DNA from: Streptomyces misionensis
Lineage (GTDB): Bacteria > Actinomycetota > Actinomycetes > Streptomycetales > Streptomycetaceae
DNA: 64,000 nt
Direction of reading: 5' to 3'
NCBI RefSeq assembly: GCF_900104815.1
Contig: NZ_FNTD01000004.1
Span: 4,294,501-4,358,500 of the forward strand
The notes below the pieces were generated by a model. That model did no database searches, had not been told where the DNA came from, and was given only the letters and a program-made list of their open reading frames with translations. Shown piece by piece: positions 1-7,401 of the stretch. Within the stretch, counting starts at the first letter, position 1, and every line of letters begins with the position of its first letter. The position numbers and the translations under genes are program-made.

Positions 1-514
1 TCACGATGCGTTCGCGGGCGAGGGGGTCGAGGAAGAGCCAGCGCAGGAAGGAAGAACGGGGTTCCATCGGCGCACCGAGCACCGCGGTGAGTAGCGTGTT
101 GCGGGCCAGGACCACGCCGCGGCGGCCGAGCAGCAGACCCGGCACATCGAGGTTGTCCAGCACCCGCAGCAGGCCGGGGTCCGCCCGCTGCGCCGCGCTG
201 TCATCACGTGGGGGGCGCCGGACCGGGGCGGCGAGGTGGCGTAGGTGTTCGCGCTCCACGCTGTCGAGTCCGAGCGCCCGCGACAGCGCCTCCAGAACGT
301 CCTCGCTGATCGTGGGCTGCCGACCCTGCTCGATACGGCTGTAGTGGTCCGAGCTGAGCCCCGCGAGCACGGCAAGCTCCTCGCGGCGCAGTCCGGGAAC
401 CCGCCGCGGCCCGGGGAACGGCTCGATCCCCGCTTGTGACGGGGTCAGGCTGTCCCGCCGTGAACGGAGGAAGGCCCCAAGGGCCGCACGGTCCGCTGCC
501 ATGCCCACGAGCAT
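1..514 (-). CDS. XRE-family regulator with MmyB-like region (cut by window edge)
   Basis: DNA-binding regulator running off the left edge, so the C-terminus is missing. The visible part has an N-terminal helix-turn-helix of about 60 residues containing RREELAVLAGLSSDHYSRIEQG, followed by a stretch containing LLGRRGVVLARN and the start of the ligand-binding fold (LRWLFLDP) typical of MmyB-type regulators. ATG at 514 was chosen; a second in-frame ATG lies at 502. The gene is divergent from a short-chain dehydrogenase, and two perfect inverted repeats lie between them. By analogy with other XRE/SDR pairs it probably controls that enzyme and itself. The family call is secure; the effector is unknown. 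Confidence 0.85.
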   Translation of the reverse strand, partial: MLVGMAADRAALGAFLRSRRDSLTPSQAGIEPFPGPRRVPGLRREELAVLAGLSSDHYSRIEQGRQPTISEDVLEALSRALGLDSVEREHLRHLAAPVRRPPRDDSAAQRADPGLLRVLDNLDVPGLLLGRRGVVLARNTLLTAVLGAPMEPRSSFLRWLFLDPLARERIV

Positions 515-529
515 AGAGAGTGTCTCTAT
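513..529. promoter_or_regulatory. Inverted repeat at the start of the XRE gene
   Basis: ATAGAGA-GTG-TCTCTAT, a perfect 7-bp inverted repeat with a 3-bp spacer. It overlaps the start codon of the leftward regulator, so a bound protein would block its own expression. Likely an autoregulatory operator; this is inference. Confidence 0.5.
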
Positions 530-533
530 CGCC

Positions 534-558
534 TGCCTGGTCATACCGTGACCAGGCA
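534..558. promoter_or_regulatory. Perfect 10-bp inverted repeat between XRE and SDR genes
   Basis: TGCCTGGTCA, five bases, TGACCAGGCA: a perfect 10-bp dyad in the divergent intergenic region, 47 bp before the SDR start. The half-site partly recurs near 594-599 (TGCCTGG reads as GCCTGG). Probably the main operator for the pair; the binding protein is not shown. Confidence 0.55.
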
Positions 559-604
559 ATGCCCGCACTGGTACCCCTCCCGGTACCGGTGTTGCCTGGC
601 GGGC

Positions 605-1366
605 ATGACCCAGACACTCACCGGCCGCACGGCCCTCGTCACCGGATCGACCAGCGGCATCGGCGCCGCCACCGCGCACCGCCTCGCTGCCGAAGGCGCG
701 AGGGTCCTCGTCACCGGCCGCGACACCGCTCGCGGCGAGACCGTGGTGGAGGAGATCCGCGACAACGGCGGCGACGCGCTGTTCATTGCCTCCGACCTCA
801 CCGCCACTCCGGACGCCCTGCGCGCGTTCGCCCGGGAAGCCACCGACGCCATGGGTGGCATCATCGACCTGCTGGTGCACAACGCCGCGGTGTGTCCGGC
901 CGTGGACACCATCGCCCTGTCCGACGCGGATCTTGAGCGGACGCTCGCTGTCAACATCCGCGCCCCCCACGTCCTCACCGCCGCGCTGGCACCCGCGATG
1001 ACGGAGCGAGGCCGCGGCGCGATCGTCGTGGTGGGCTCGTGGATGGCGGGGGTCGGACACGCCTTCGTCGGCCTCTACTCCGCATCGAAAGCCGCTGAAG
1101 CACAGCTCGCCCGGAGCTGGGCGGCCGAGTTCGGGCCGCGCGGCGTCCGCGTCAACACCGTCGCGCCCGGCGCCACCCGGACGCCGATCAACGACGATTC
1201 AGCCGACGTCATCCGCCGCATGACCGAAAACCTGCCCGCCGGACGCGCGGGCACGCCGGACGACATCGCGGCTGCTGTCGCGTGGCTGGCCTCGGACCAG
1301 GCGGCGTACGTGCACGGTGCCACGATCGCGGTCGATGGTGGTATCACCGCCACCCGCGCGAGCTGA
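605..1366 (+). CDS. SDR-family NAD(P)-dependent oxidoreductase
   Basis: A classical short-chain dehydrogenase/reductase of 253 aa, the normal family length. It has the TGSTSGIG dinucleotide-binding motif at residues 13-20, an NNAG-equivalent HNAA near residue 96, a Ser near 145 (VVVGSW) and the catalytic YxxxK as Y158-K162. The C-terminus ends in the typical VDGG segment. The substrate cannot be read from sequence. ATG at 605 was preferred because the homology starts there; an in-frame ATG at 548 would add a Cys/Arg-rich leader and overlap the operator. No clear ribosome-binding site is visible, so it may be poorly translated or nearly leaderless. Confidence 0.88.
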   Translation: MTQTLTGRTALVTGSTSGIGAATAHRLAAEGARVLVTGRDTARGETVVEEIRDNGGDALFIASDLTATPDALRAFAREATDAMGGIIDLLVHNAAVCPAVDTIALSDADLERTLAVNIRAPHVLTAALAPAMTERGRGAIVVVGSWMAGVGHAFVGLYSASKAAEAQLARSWAAEFGPRGVRVNTVAPGATRTPINDDSADVIRRMTENLPAGRAGTPDDIAAAVAWLASDQAAYVHGATIAVDGGITATRAS

Positions 1367-1525
1367 CGAACCGCCGGCCTCGTCGTCCTCCGAGCAGGCG
1401 AACTCTCCTGCCCCGCGCAATACGGCGTCCGCGGTGGCCGGCACGCCGTGAAGGAAGACCGGCGGGAAGCATGGGACGGACCCGCCCGCAGTCTCCGTAC
1501 CGGCCTGCTCCTAGCTAGGCGGCCG

Positions 1526-1870
1526 TCAACGCACCAGCTCGATCAGCCGGCCGACCGCTTCGGCGAGCGGCCGGCCCACCGTGCCGACGGCGGCCGCGAT
1601 CTGCGCGAGCGAGGCCAGCATGAGGCCGCGCTCGCGCAGGGCACCGCGGTCGGGGACCAGTTCGGGCAGGGCCTCGTCCACGGTGCGGGCCTGGTCCTCG
1701 GTGAGGTGCTGGTGCAGGCCCCGCAGGTGGCGGGTGAGTTCCTCGACGGCGGCGCGGAGTTCGGCGTCGGGGGCGGCGCCGTAGGCGGTGCCGTGGTTGA
1801 AGCCGATGTTGCCCTGACCGCCGTGCAGGTTGGCCACGGGCCCGTAGTTGTTGGTCGTTCCGTCGCTCAC
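1526..1870 (-). CDS. Small protein with N-terminal NNYGPV motif and helical C-terminus
   Basis: A 114-aa protein starting at a GTG that overlaps the stop of the preceding gene by 4 nt, so the two are translationally coupled. Residues about 4-24 carry the segment NNYGPVANLHGGQGNIGF, nearly the same as the C-terminal tail of the upstream protein. The remaining 80 residues look helical and charged (AELRAAVEELTRHLRG, RPLAEAVGRLIELVR). No known enzymatic domain is seen. A shared short Gly/Asn motif at the C-end of one protein and the N-end of its neighbour is the arrangement of bacterial amyloid signalling pairs, but that is inference. Confidence 0.7.
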   Translation of the reverse strand: MSDGTTNNYGPVANLHGGQGNIGFNHGTAYGAAPDAELRAAVEELTRHLRGLHQHLTEDQARTVDEALPELVPDRGALRERGLMLASLAQIAAAVGTVGRPLAEAVGRLIELVR

Positions 1871-2457
1871 AGCTTGAACCCCGTGTTCCCCCGGCCGCCG
1901 GTCATGTTGACGACCGGCCCGTAGTTGTTGGTGCTGTTGCTGTGGTACTGGTGCACGATCGTCGCGAACTCGGCTTCCGGGTTGTTGATCGCGTTCACGA
2001 TCTGCCCGGCGATGCGCCGCAGCTCGTCCAGGCTCGGCAGGGTGACGGCCAGCTGGGCCCCGCCGGCCGTCTCGACGGCGAGGACCGGCTTCCCCCGGGT
2101 GAAGAGGTCCCGGCAGAAGAAGCAGACGAGGGCGATCAGGAGGACGAGCAGGGGACCGCCGAGGCGTGCGTCGCCCCCGCTCCCGGCCTGGGCCGCGGCC
2201 CCGATCACGACGATGACCAACAGCCACATCAGGAGGCGGCCGGCGGCCGACCACCGGTCGGGTTTGGCGAGGTGGGGGTTGACCAGGGTGATGTTGCGCA
2301 ACGGAACGGCCGCCTCTCCGATCCACAGCATGCGCCCGCGAACACCGAGGACGACGTTCTCGTCTTCGTCGAGCGCCGGCGGAGGCGCGGGCGGTACGGG
2401 CGGTACGGGCGGTGCATCGGGCGTCGGCGGTGTGCCGTTGTCGTCCGGAAAGCTCAT
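1867..2457 (-). CDS. DUF6232-like membrane protein with C-terminal NNYGPV motif
   Basis: 196-aa protein. An N-terminal Pro-rich stretch (residues 8-28, PPVPPVPPAPPPA) is followed by a small globular part (VVLGVRGRMLWIGEAAVPLRNIT), two membrane segments near residues 73-92 and 99-114, and a cytoplasmic part ending in NNYGPVVNMTGGRGNTGF. The middle resembles the DUF6232 family of actinobacterial membrane proteins of unknown role. The C-terminal motif is repeated in the downstream gene, with which it overlaps by 4 nt. RBS GGGGGA precedes ATG 2457. Function unknown; possibly a membrane-bound partner of the small protein. Confidence 0.75.
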   Translation of the reverse strand: MSFPDDNGTPPTPDAPPVPPVPPAPPPALDEDENVVLGVRGRMLWIGEAAVPLRNITLVNPHLAKPDRWSAAGRLLMWLLVIVVIGAAAQAGSGGDARLGGPLLVLLIALVCFFCRDLFTRGKPVLAVETAGGAQLAVTLPSLDELRRIAGQIVNAINNPEAEFATIVHQYHSNSTNNYGPVVNMTGGRGNTGFKL

Positions 2458-2532
2458 GTGTCCCCCTGGGCCGGCTGCCGTCGTGCATGAGCGTGTAGCG
2501 GGAGAACCGTGTGTGCCGCACGGTCCGGCTCC

Positions 2533-3750
2533 CTAGTGTGGGGGCGCCTTCATACCAAGGGAACCCAAAGGGACGGTCCAGGACTCGTACGCCGGGTCGT
2601 CCAGCCATGCCTGTTGCCCGTGGGCGTCGACGCTGAGACCGAAGCGGGAAACGCCCGGCGACCCCCGGTTCTTCCACCACAGGTAGGCATCGGTCACCTC
2701 GTCCCACAGCCGTCGGCGCCCCGACTGCCACACCACGGCGTCCCGTTGTCCCTCGCGGAACAGTACGCACGCCCAAGACATGTCCGTGAGGCTGTAGAAC
2801 CAGACTGGCCGGGCCCCTTCCCGTTTGTCCGCGACGGCCTGTCGGCACCCGGGCACGCGGAGGCCGAGGACGAAGGGCAGGTCCGTGAGGCGGCCGGTGA
2901 CGAACTCCTCCTCCGTCAGTGAGGTCGTGCCCCTGTCCGCATCGTTCAGCGGGCCGGCCGACAGATAGGCGTCGTGGTCGATCACGCGGCCACGCTGGGA
3001 GCGGAGCTTCATGAACTCCACGGGACGGGTGAAGGGGCCGACGGCCGTCTCGCCCTGGACCGTCAGACGTGCCACGGCGTCCGCGTTGCCGTAGGCCGTG
3101 CCCCATGGCACGAGGATCACCCCGCCGGGCCGTGTCTGCCTGATCCAGGCCGGGGGGATGCGGCGGACGCCGACCGTCGCGAGGACGCGGTCGTACGGCG
3201 CCCCGGCGGCGTGACCCTCGAATCCGTCACCCACGACCACCTGCGGGTGCAGACCTTGTCGGCACAACCGCTCCCGAGCCGCCGCGGACACGGCGCGGTC
3301 CACGTCGACGGTCGTCACCTTGCCGCGCCCGAGGCGGTGGGTGAGCGCACCGGCCGTCTCGCCGGTGCCCGTGCCCACGTCCAGGACGCGCATGCCCTCC
3401 TCGATCGTCAGGTCCCGGAGCAGGCCGTAGACCACGGACGGCATGGACGAGGAACTCGTGGAGAGTTTGCCCGGCTCCGTCCCGCGGTGCGCGCCGTCGT
3501 CCCACTGGGTGACGATGGGAACGTTGTCGTCGGCCGCCGCGTACCAGGCGTCCGGGTCCTTCCGCTTGTCGACGGTGGCGCTTCCGCCGGTCGTCATGTC
3601 GTAGGGCCACATGAGGTCGGGGAGAAACGCGGCCCGGTCGACGGCCGCGAACGTCGGTGCCCAGTCCGAGGTCAGCACACCGGTTTCCATGAGGTACCGC
3701 CCCAGCTCCTTGCGGCCGGGGCGGTCCATGAGCGGGGCGTCGTACTTCAC
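2533..3750 (-). CDS. PIMT-like O-methyltransferase with C-terminal extension
   Basis: A 405-aa S-adenosylmethionine-dependent methyltransferase related to protein-L-isoaspartate O-methyltransferase (PIMT). Motif I VLDVGTGTGETAG lies near residues 114-126, post-I VTTVDVD follows, and a Ser-rich STSSSSMPSVV stands where PIMT has its substrate-binding ISAPHM segment. About 180 residues follow the catalytic domain; RiPP-associated PIMT homologues carry such an extension, while housekeeping PIMT (about 210 aa) does not. GTG at 3750 overlaps the stop of the 42-aa peptide gene. The likely substrate is that peptide, with Asp methylation leading to aspartimide. No ATP-grasp or lanthipeptide enzyme is nearby. 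The domain call is strong; the RiPP role is inferred. Confidence 0.85.
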   Translation of the reverse strand: MKYDAPLMDRPGRKELGRYLMETGVLTSDWAPTFAAVDRAAFLPDLMWPYDMTTGGSATVDKRKDPDAWYAAADDNVPIVTQWDDGAHRGTEPGKLSTSSSSMPSVVYGLLRDLTIEEGMRVLDVGTGTGETAGALTHRLGRGKVTTVDVDRAVSAAARERLCRQGLHPQVVVGDGFEGHAAGAPYDRVLATVGVRRIPPAWIRQTRPGGVILVPWGTAYGNADAVARLTVQGETAVGPFTRPVEFMKLRSQRGRVIDHDAYLSAGPLNDADRGTTSLTEEEFVTGRLTDLPFVLGLRVPGCRQAVADKREGARPVWFYSLTDMSWACVLFREGQRDAVVWQSGRRRLWDEVTDAYLWWKNRGSPGVSRFGLSVDAHGQQAWLDDPAYESWTVPLGSLGMKAPPH

Positions 3751-3875
3751 TTACGGTGCTTCCCGTCCCCCTCCGGGCTGCCGCCGTCCGGGCTCGGTGG
3801 TTCCTGCGGCGGGTTCCACGGCTGGCCGGGGAGGTTGTCGTCTCCCTTGGCGTACAGATCGATGCGTACCCTCAT
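3747..3875 (-). CDS. 42-aa peptide, candidate precursor for the PIMT-like enzyme
   Basis: Short peptide with a good ribosome-binding site (AAGGAG, 8 nt before ATG 3875), ending in a 4-nt GTGA overlap with the methyltransferase. The N-terminal part MRVRIDLYAKGDD could be a leader. The rest is Pro/Gly/Asp rich (QPWNPPQEPPSPDGG, then PEGDGKHRK) and ends in a basic tail. It contains two Asp-Gly sites, the sequence most prone to aspartimide formation and the favoured site of RiPP-associated PIMTs. No Cys and no signal peptide. It may be a RiPP precursor of the imiditide type; alternatively it is only a small partner protein. Confidence 0.65.
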   Translation of the reverse strand: MRVRIDLYAKGDDNLPGQPWNPPQEPPSPDGGSPEGDGKHRK

Positions 3876-3973
3876 CGCCCGCTCTCCTTGCGTTCGCTGC
3901 GGATTGCCGTGTTCAACACGGTAGGAGGGAGGGAAGTCCGACTTCCATGCGATTGCACAAGGTTGCACGTACA

Positions 3974-4822
3974 TCATCGAAGCCGTTCCGCCGCGGCTTC
4001 GATCAGTGCGCGAGCCTTGGTTCCGTACACGGCCAGCTCGGCCAGTTCCGCGAACGTGTCGGCGTACATGGCCACTTCGCTGGGCTGCGTGATCGTGAGG
4101 TAGCCGGACACCAGCTCGACGTTGACCTGTGCCGCGTCGTAGATCCAGAAGCCTTCGACCGGCCAGCGCTCCCTGTCCGGTCGCTGGGGGACGACACCCA
4201 GGCTGACGTTGGGGCGTGAGGCCACGGCGACGAGGTGTTCAAGCTGCCCGGTCATGACGTCGGCGCCGCCGATTCCGGACCGCAGCACGGACTCCTCGAC
4301 GAGAAAGGCGAAGCGACGATCGCCTTCGCGCAGCACGCGTTGACGCTCCATGCGGGCGGCCACCGCTTCGGTCACGTCGTCCACGAGGCCCCGTCGCCGC
4401 TGGATCGCCCGGAGTGCCGCTGTGGTGTACGGCATCGTCTGGATCATGCCGGGAACAAGCCATGAGGAGTACGACCGGAATCGGCGGGTCCGCTGATAGA
4501 GAGGCAGACGAGCCTGCTGTGCCCGCGCCAGCCCGGACCGCTCCATGCGCCGCCAGGCCACCCACATGCCTTCGGCCGTACGCAGCGACGCGATCAGGTC
4601 TTCCGTCTGCTCCTCCGCTGCGCAGGCCCGGCACCAGGCTCGGATGTCGTCGGCGGAGGGTGGGGTGCGGGCGTTCATGATCCGCGACGACTTCGACCGG
4701 CTCCAGCCGCAGCGATCCGCGAGTTCGGCCCCGGTCAGGCCGGCGTCCCGGCACAGATCCGTAAGGCGTCGCGCGAGGGCTTGGCGGGCCTGTTGGGCGC
4801 TGGAAGACGGAGAGACGGTCAT
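3974..4822 (-). CDS. XRE-family regulator with DUF5753 domain
   Basis: 282-aa regulator. The HTH is at residues about 15-75 (LTGAELADRCGWSRSKSSRIMNA), then the DUF5753 sensor-like domain (YSSWLVPGMIQTMPYTTAALRA ... LGVVPQRPDRERWP ... VELVSGYLTI). This is the WhiJ/AbaA-type architecture that is expanded in Streptomyces. ATG 4822 is 12 bp after the stop of the DUF6879 gene, so it is in the same operon; a 98-bp gap separates it from the peptide/PIMT unit, which it may control. No strong ribosome-binding site is seen. Confidence 0.88.
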   Translation of the reverse strand: MTVSPSSSAQQARQALARRLTDLCRDAGLTGAELADRCGWSRSKSSRIMNARTPPSADDIRAWCRACAAEEQTEDLIASLRTAEGMWVAWRRMERSGLARAQQARLPLYQRTRRFRSYSSWLVPGMIQTMPYTTAALRAIQRRRGLVDDVTEAVAARMERQRVLREGDRRFAFLVEESVLRSGIGGADVMTGQLEHLVAVASRPNVSLGVVPQRPDRERWPVEGFWIYDAAQVNVELVSGYLTITQPSEVAMYADTFAELAELAVYGTKARALIEAAAERLR

Positions 4823-4833
4823 GGCGTGGAATG

Positions 4834-5352
4834 TCAGACGGGCCGGTACTCCCGGTGGGGGATCGCCCGTTCCCATGCCGCCTCGTACGCCTTCGTGTAC
4901 TGAGCGGCCAATGCGGAGTCGTGGCAGACCTCCATGCGCGGGCCGGTCCACTGGCCGTCGCCGCTGAAGTGATGGAGGATCACGGTCTCCTCGTCCATGA
5001 CCCATCCGTCCAGGGCAGGCAGAAGCAGATCACGCGCCTGTGACCGCGGCAACCAGCGCACGTCCTCGCCGGCCTCGACATTCGTGAACGTGCCGTCGTA
5101 CTCGTACCGGACGTAGTCGCTCAGCGGCTCGGAGACCACGCGCAGCCGTCGCATGACCACCCCTCGGGCCGTGGCGTCGGCCACCACGTCCAGCCACGGG
5201 CGCCACCAGGACCGGCGGTCGGCCGGGTCGTACCGGTGCCCCTGCTGCCAGCGGATGAACTCGGGGTCGTCCAGCATGTAGCTGTCTCGCATCTCCAGGT
5301 GCATCGCCGATTGCTGCGCCTTGGCGAGGGCTTCACGTACCGCTGTTGCCAC
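4834..5352 (-). CDS. DUF6879 family protein
   Basis: 172-aa soluble protein with the family hallmark LDDPEFIRWQQGHRYDPADRRSWW near residues 27-50 and EYDGTFTNVEAGEDVRWLPR in the middle. DUF6879 proteins are common partners of XRE/DUF5753 regulators in Streptomyces; a catalytic role is not established. It overlaps the gene upstream by 20 nt and is followed 12 bp later by the regulator, so the three form one unit. Confidence 0.85.
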   Translation of the reverse strand: MATAVREALAKAQQSAMHLEMRDSYMLDDPEFIRWQQGHRYDPADRRSWWRPWLDVVADATARGVVMRRLRVVSEPLSDYVRYEYDGTFTNVEAGEDVRWLPRSQARDLLLPALDGWVMDEETVILHHFSGDGQWTGPRMEVCHDSALAAQYTKAYEAAWERAIPHREYRPV

Positions 5353-5629
5353 TGTTGCCGTCCTTGCGGTCGAATCCGCGCGCCGCCTCCGGGCCTGCCG
5401 GCCTGGGAATGAACTGGAGCATGTTGGCGGGAAGGCGAATCACGGTTTCATGCGGAGGAACGTCCGTCGAGTGTCCGGGCACCGAGCCGACCTCTTGTGC
5501 TTCCCGGATGGTCGCTTCATCGGCCTTCCAGGACTGGATGATCAGATCGCCTGTGGTGTCGTCCAGCCAGATGGTGGGCGAACCGTCATCCGGGGTGTTG
5601 GGCCAGATCCCGAGGAACTTCAGAGCCAT
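5333..5629 (-). CDS. Conserved hypothetical upstream of DUF6879
   Basis: 98-aa protein starting MALKFLGIWPNTPDDGSPTI, with TGDLIIQSWKADEATI and ETVIRLPANML. I recognise this as a small actinobacterial family usually found directly before DUF6879 and XRE regulators; no function is known. The C-terminus overlaps the DUF6879 start by 20 nt. The tail (GNSGNSGT) is low complexity. Confidence 0.8.
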   Translation of the reverse strand: MALKFLGIWPNTPDDGSPTIWLDDTTGDLIIQSWKADEATIREAQEVGSVPGHSTDVPPHETVIRLPANMLQFIPRPAGPEAARGFDRKDGNSGNSGT

Positions 5630-5696
5630 CGCGTGCTCCTGCCGCAGAGTGGATCCCGCAGATGCCCAGGACCATCGCTCTTGGCCTGACTACGTG

Positions 5697-5903
5697 TCAA
5701 GAGCGACGGTTCGCCTGTACCGCACTGACGAAGGCCGCCCAGGCGGGGGCGGTGAAGAGGAGGGGGGTCCGGGTGGTGTCCTTGCTGTCGCGGACCGGGA
5801 CGAGGGAGGGCAGGTTGTCGGAGACCTCGACGCAGTTGCCGCCGTCCGTGTTGCTGTAGCTGCTCTTGCGCCACGTCAGAGTGCTCAGGACGATGACTCG
5901 CAT
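5697..5903 (-). CDS. DUF397 protein, copy 1
   Basis: 68-aa DUF397 protein: LTWRKSSYSNTDGGNCVEV, then VPVRDSKDTTRTPLLFTAPAWAAFV. DUF397 proteins accompany WhiJ-type XRE/DUF5753 regulators and are thought to modulate them. RBS GGAGGAAA lies 6 nt before ATG 5903. It is a tandem copy of the next gene upstream: apart from five positions the first 60 residues are the same. The C-terminal 9 residues differ. Confidence 0.9.
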   Translation of the reverse strand: MRVIVLSTLTWRKSSYSNTDGGNCVEVSDNLPSLVPVRDSKDTTRTPLLFTAPAWAAFVSAVQANRRS

Positions 5904-5930
5904 GGCGTTTCCTCCAGGGGCGGGGGGTGG

Positions 5931-6131
5931 TTACGACGCCGACTTGATCCCGTGCACGAAGGCCGCCCAGGCGGGGGCGGTGAAGAGGAGGGGGGTGCGG
6001 GTGGTGTCCTTGCTGTCGCGGACGGGGACGAGGGAGGGCAGGCTGTCGGAGACCTCCAGGCACTGGCCGCCGTCCTGGTTGCTGTAGCTGCTCTTGCGCC
6101 ACGTCAGAGTGCTCAGGTCGATGACTCGCAT
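5931..6131 (-). CDS. DUF397 protein, copy 2
   Basis: 66-aa DUF397 protein (LTWRKSSYSNQDGGQCLEV), duplicate of the gene that follows it. The start and ribosome-binding site GGAGGAAA lie inside the 3' end of the XRE gene, with 19 nt overlap, so this copy is coupled to its regulator. Its sequence is nearly identical to copy 1 over about 170 bp of DNA, which suggests a recent duplication or gene conversion. Confidence 0.9.
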   Translation of the reverse strand: MRVIDLSTLTWRKSSYSNQDGGQCLEVSDSLPSLVPVRDSKDTTRTPLLFTAPAWAAFVHGIKSAS

Positions 6132-6955
6132 GGCGTTTCCTCCAGCATCCGCTTGATGAACTCCCGCGATTCACCCGGAGACAGGGCCAAATCGCGTACA
6201 CGATCGTATCGGAGCTGAAGGGCCTCAACTGCTGCTGATTCCTGGACGAGTTCGCCTGAGTAGCCCGTCTCGATCCAGGCCACGGTCCGGCCTCCAGCGT
6301 CTCGCAGGAACATGGCGTCGGTGTTCGTCAGCCCATGTAGGCCAGCTGACAATGGCAGTACCTGGATGACGATGTTGGAGCACTCTTCCATCACCAGAAG
6401 ATGGCTCAATTGCGCACGCCACGCACTCGAATCGTGGAGCGGGCTGCGCAGCACGGTCTCAGAGAGGATTGTGCGGAACTGCGGAGCGCCGTCCGCGAGC
6501 AGTAGTTCGCGGCGTCCCATGCGAGCCGCCACCTGTGCGTCCAGCTCCGCCCCGCTCAAACCGCCTTGCCTCAGCAACTCTTCCGCGTACTGGGGGGTTT
6601 GCAGAACGCCAGGGAGATTCGAGGCGGCGTAATGCCACATGCTGACAGCCTCGGCCTCCAACCTCATGTACAGCCGATACCGCTCCCTGAACTGTGGAGG
6701 GTCGGCCATCGCCAGCTCCCACAGCGTCAGCAGCTTGTCGATGGTGGCGTAGAACGTGTCCAGGGCCATCACGACCTCCGGCCCCCCGAGCGTCTGGCCC
6801 TTCTCCATCTTGCCGAAGAGGGACGCGTCCCAGCCCACCGCGTCGGCCAGTGCCCGCAGGGACAGGCCCTTCCTGGTGCGCAGTAACCGCAGTTCCTCGG
6901 CGAAACGAGCCCTCGGCTCCTGGCTGCGACCCGTGATCGCTCGTCGTTGCGGCAC
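6113..6955 (-). CDS. XRE-family regulator with DUF5753 domain (second locus)
   Basis: 280-aa WhiJ-like regulator. HTH near residues 15-75 (LSLRALADAVGWDASLFGKMEKG), DUF5753 after about residue 95 (ASNLPGVLQTPQYAEELLRQGG, VIQVLPLSAGLHGLTNTD). The GTG at 6955 was chosen because GGGGAGGG lies just upstream; the frame stays open further back but without homology. It is followed, with overlap, by two DUF397 genes. The pair probably works as regulator plus antagonist. Confidence 0.88.
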   Translation of the reverse strand: MPQRRAITGRSQEPRARFAEELRLLRTRKGLSLRALADAVGWDASLFGKMEKGQTLGGPEVVMALDTFYATIDKLLTLWELAMADPPQFRERYRLYMRLEAEAVSMWHYAASNLPGVLQTPQYAEELLRQGGLSGAELDAQVAARMGRRELLLADGAPQFRTILSETVLRSPLHDSSAWRAQLSHLLVMEECSNIVIQVLPLSAGLHGLTNTDAMFLRDAGGRTVAWIETGYSGELVQESAAVEALQLRYDRVRDLALSPGESREFIKRMLEETPCESST

Positions 6956-7125
6956 CGCGCCCTCCCCGGCTGTCGAATTTACGGCAGGTGGCCCGTACGT
7001 GCTGGCAGGTGGGGCCGATCCGTGCGTTTCCGCCTCCGCGCTGGGCCATTCTCGTATCAGCCCAGGAGCACGCAGAGTAGTGCAACTAGCGCAATACGTA
7101 TAGAACTTGGAGCAAAGGAGCAAAC

Positions 7126-7401
7126 ATGACGGGAACGGATCCGGCCACCCCCGAGGCCGGGCACACCCTCTACGACCGCGCACGCCTCAGCGCCGAGGTG
7201 CGGATCGCCAACGAGCGCGCCGTGGCCATGCCGCCGGACCCCGAGGACCTGAGCCGGCCGCCCCGCCCGGTGCCCGGCTGCTCGACGTGCCTGACGCTCG
7301 CGGAGCGGCGCGCGGCGGCGCGGTCGGAGTACGACCGCAGCGCGGAGACGGACGCGAACGTGCTGCTGCGCAAGCACCTGCGGCAGGAGCACCGCGGATG
7401 A
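7126..7401 (+). CDS. Conserved small hypothetical protein
   Basis: 91-aa hydrophilic protein with RBS AAAGGAG 6 nt before ATG 7126. It contains PGCSTCLTLAERRAAARSEYDRS, where a CxxC could bind metal or form a disulfide, and ends KHLRQEHRG. Divergent from the XRE/DUF397 operon and coupled by an ATGA overlap to the next gene. I do not recognise a named family. Confidence 0.75.
   Translation: MTGTDPATPEAGHTLYDRARLSAEVRIANERAVAMPPDPEDLSRPPRPVPGCSTCLTLAERRAAARSEYDRSAETDANVLLRKHLRQEHRG

Noticed and set aside
1448..1924. 158-codon plus-strand frame
   Set aside because: Antisense to the coupled motif-bearing genes; it has the His/Val/Gly composition of a mirrored frame.
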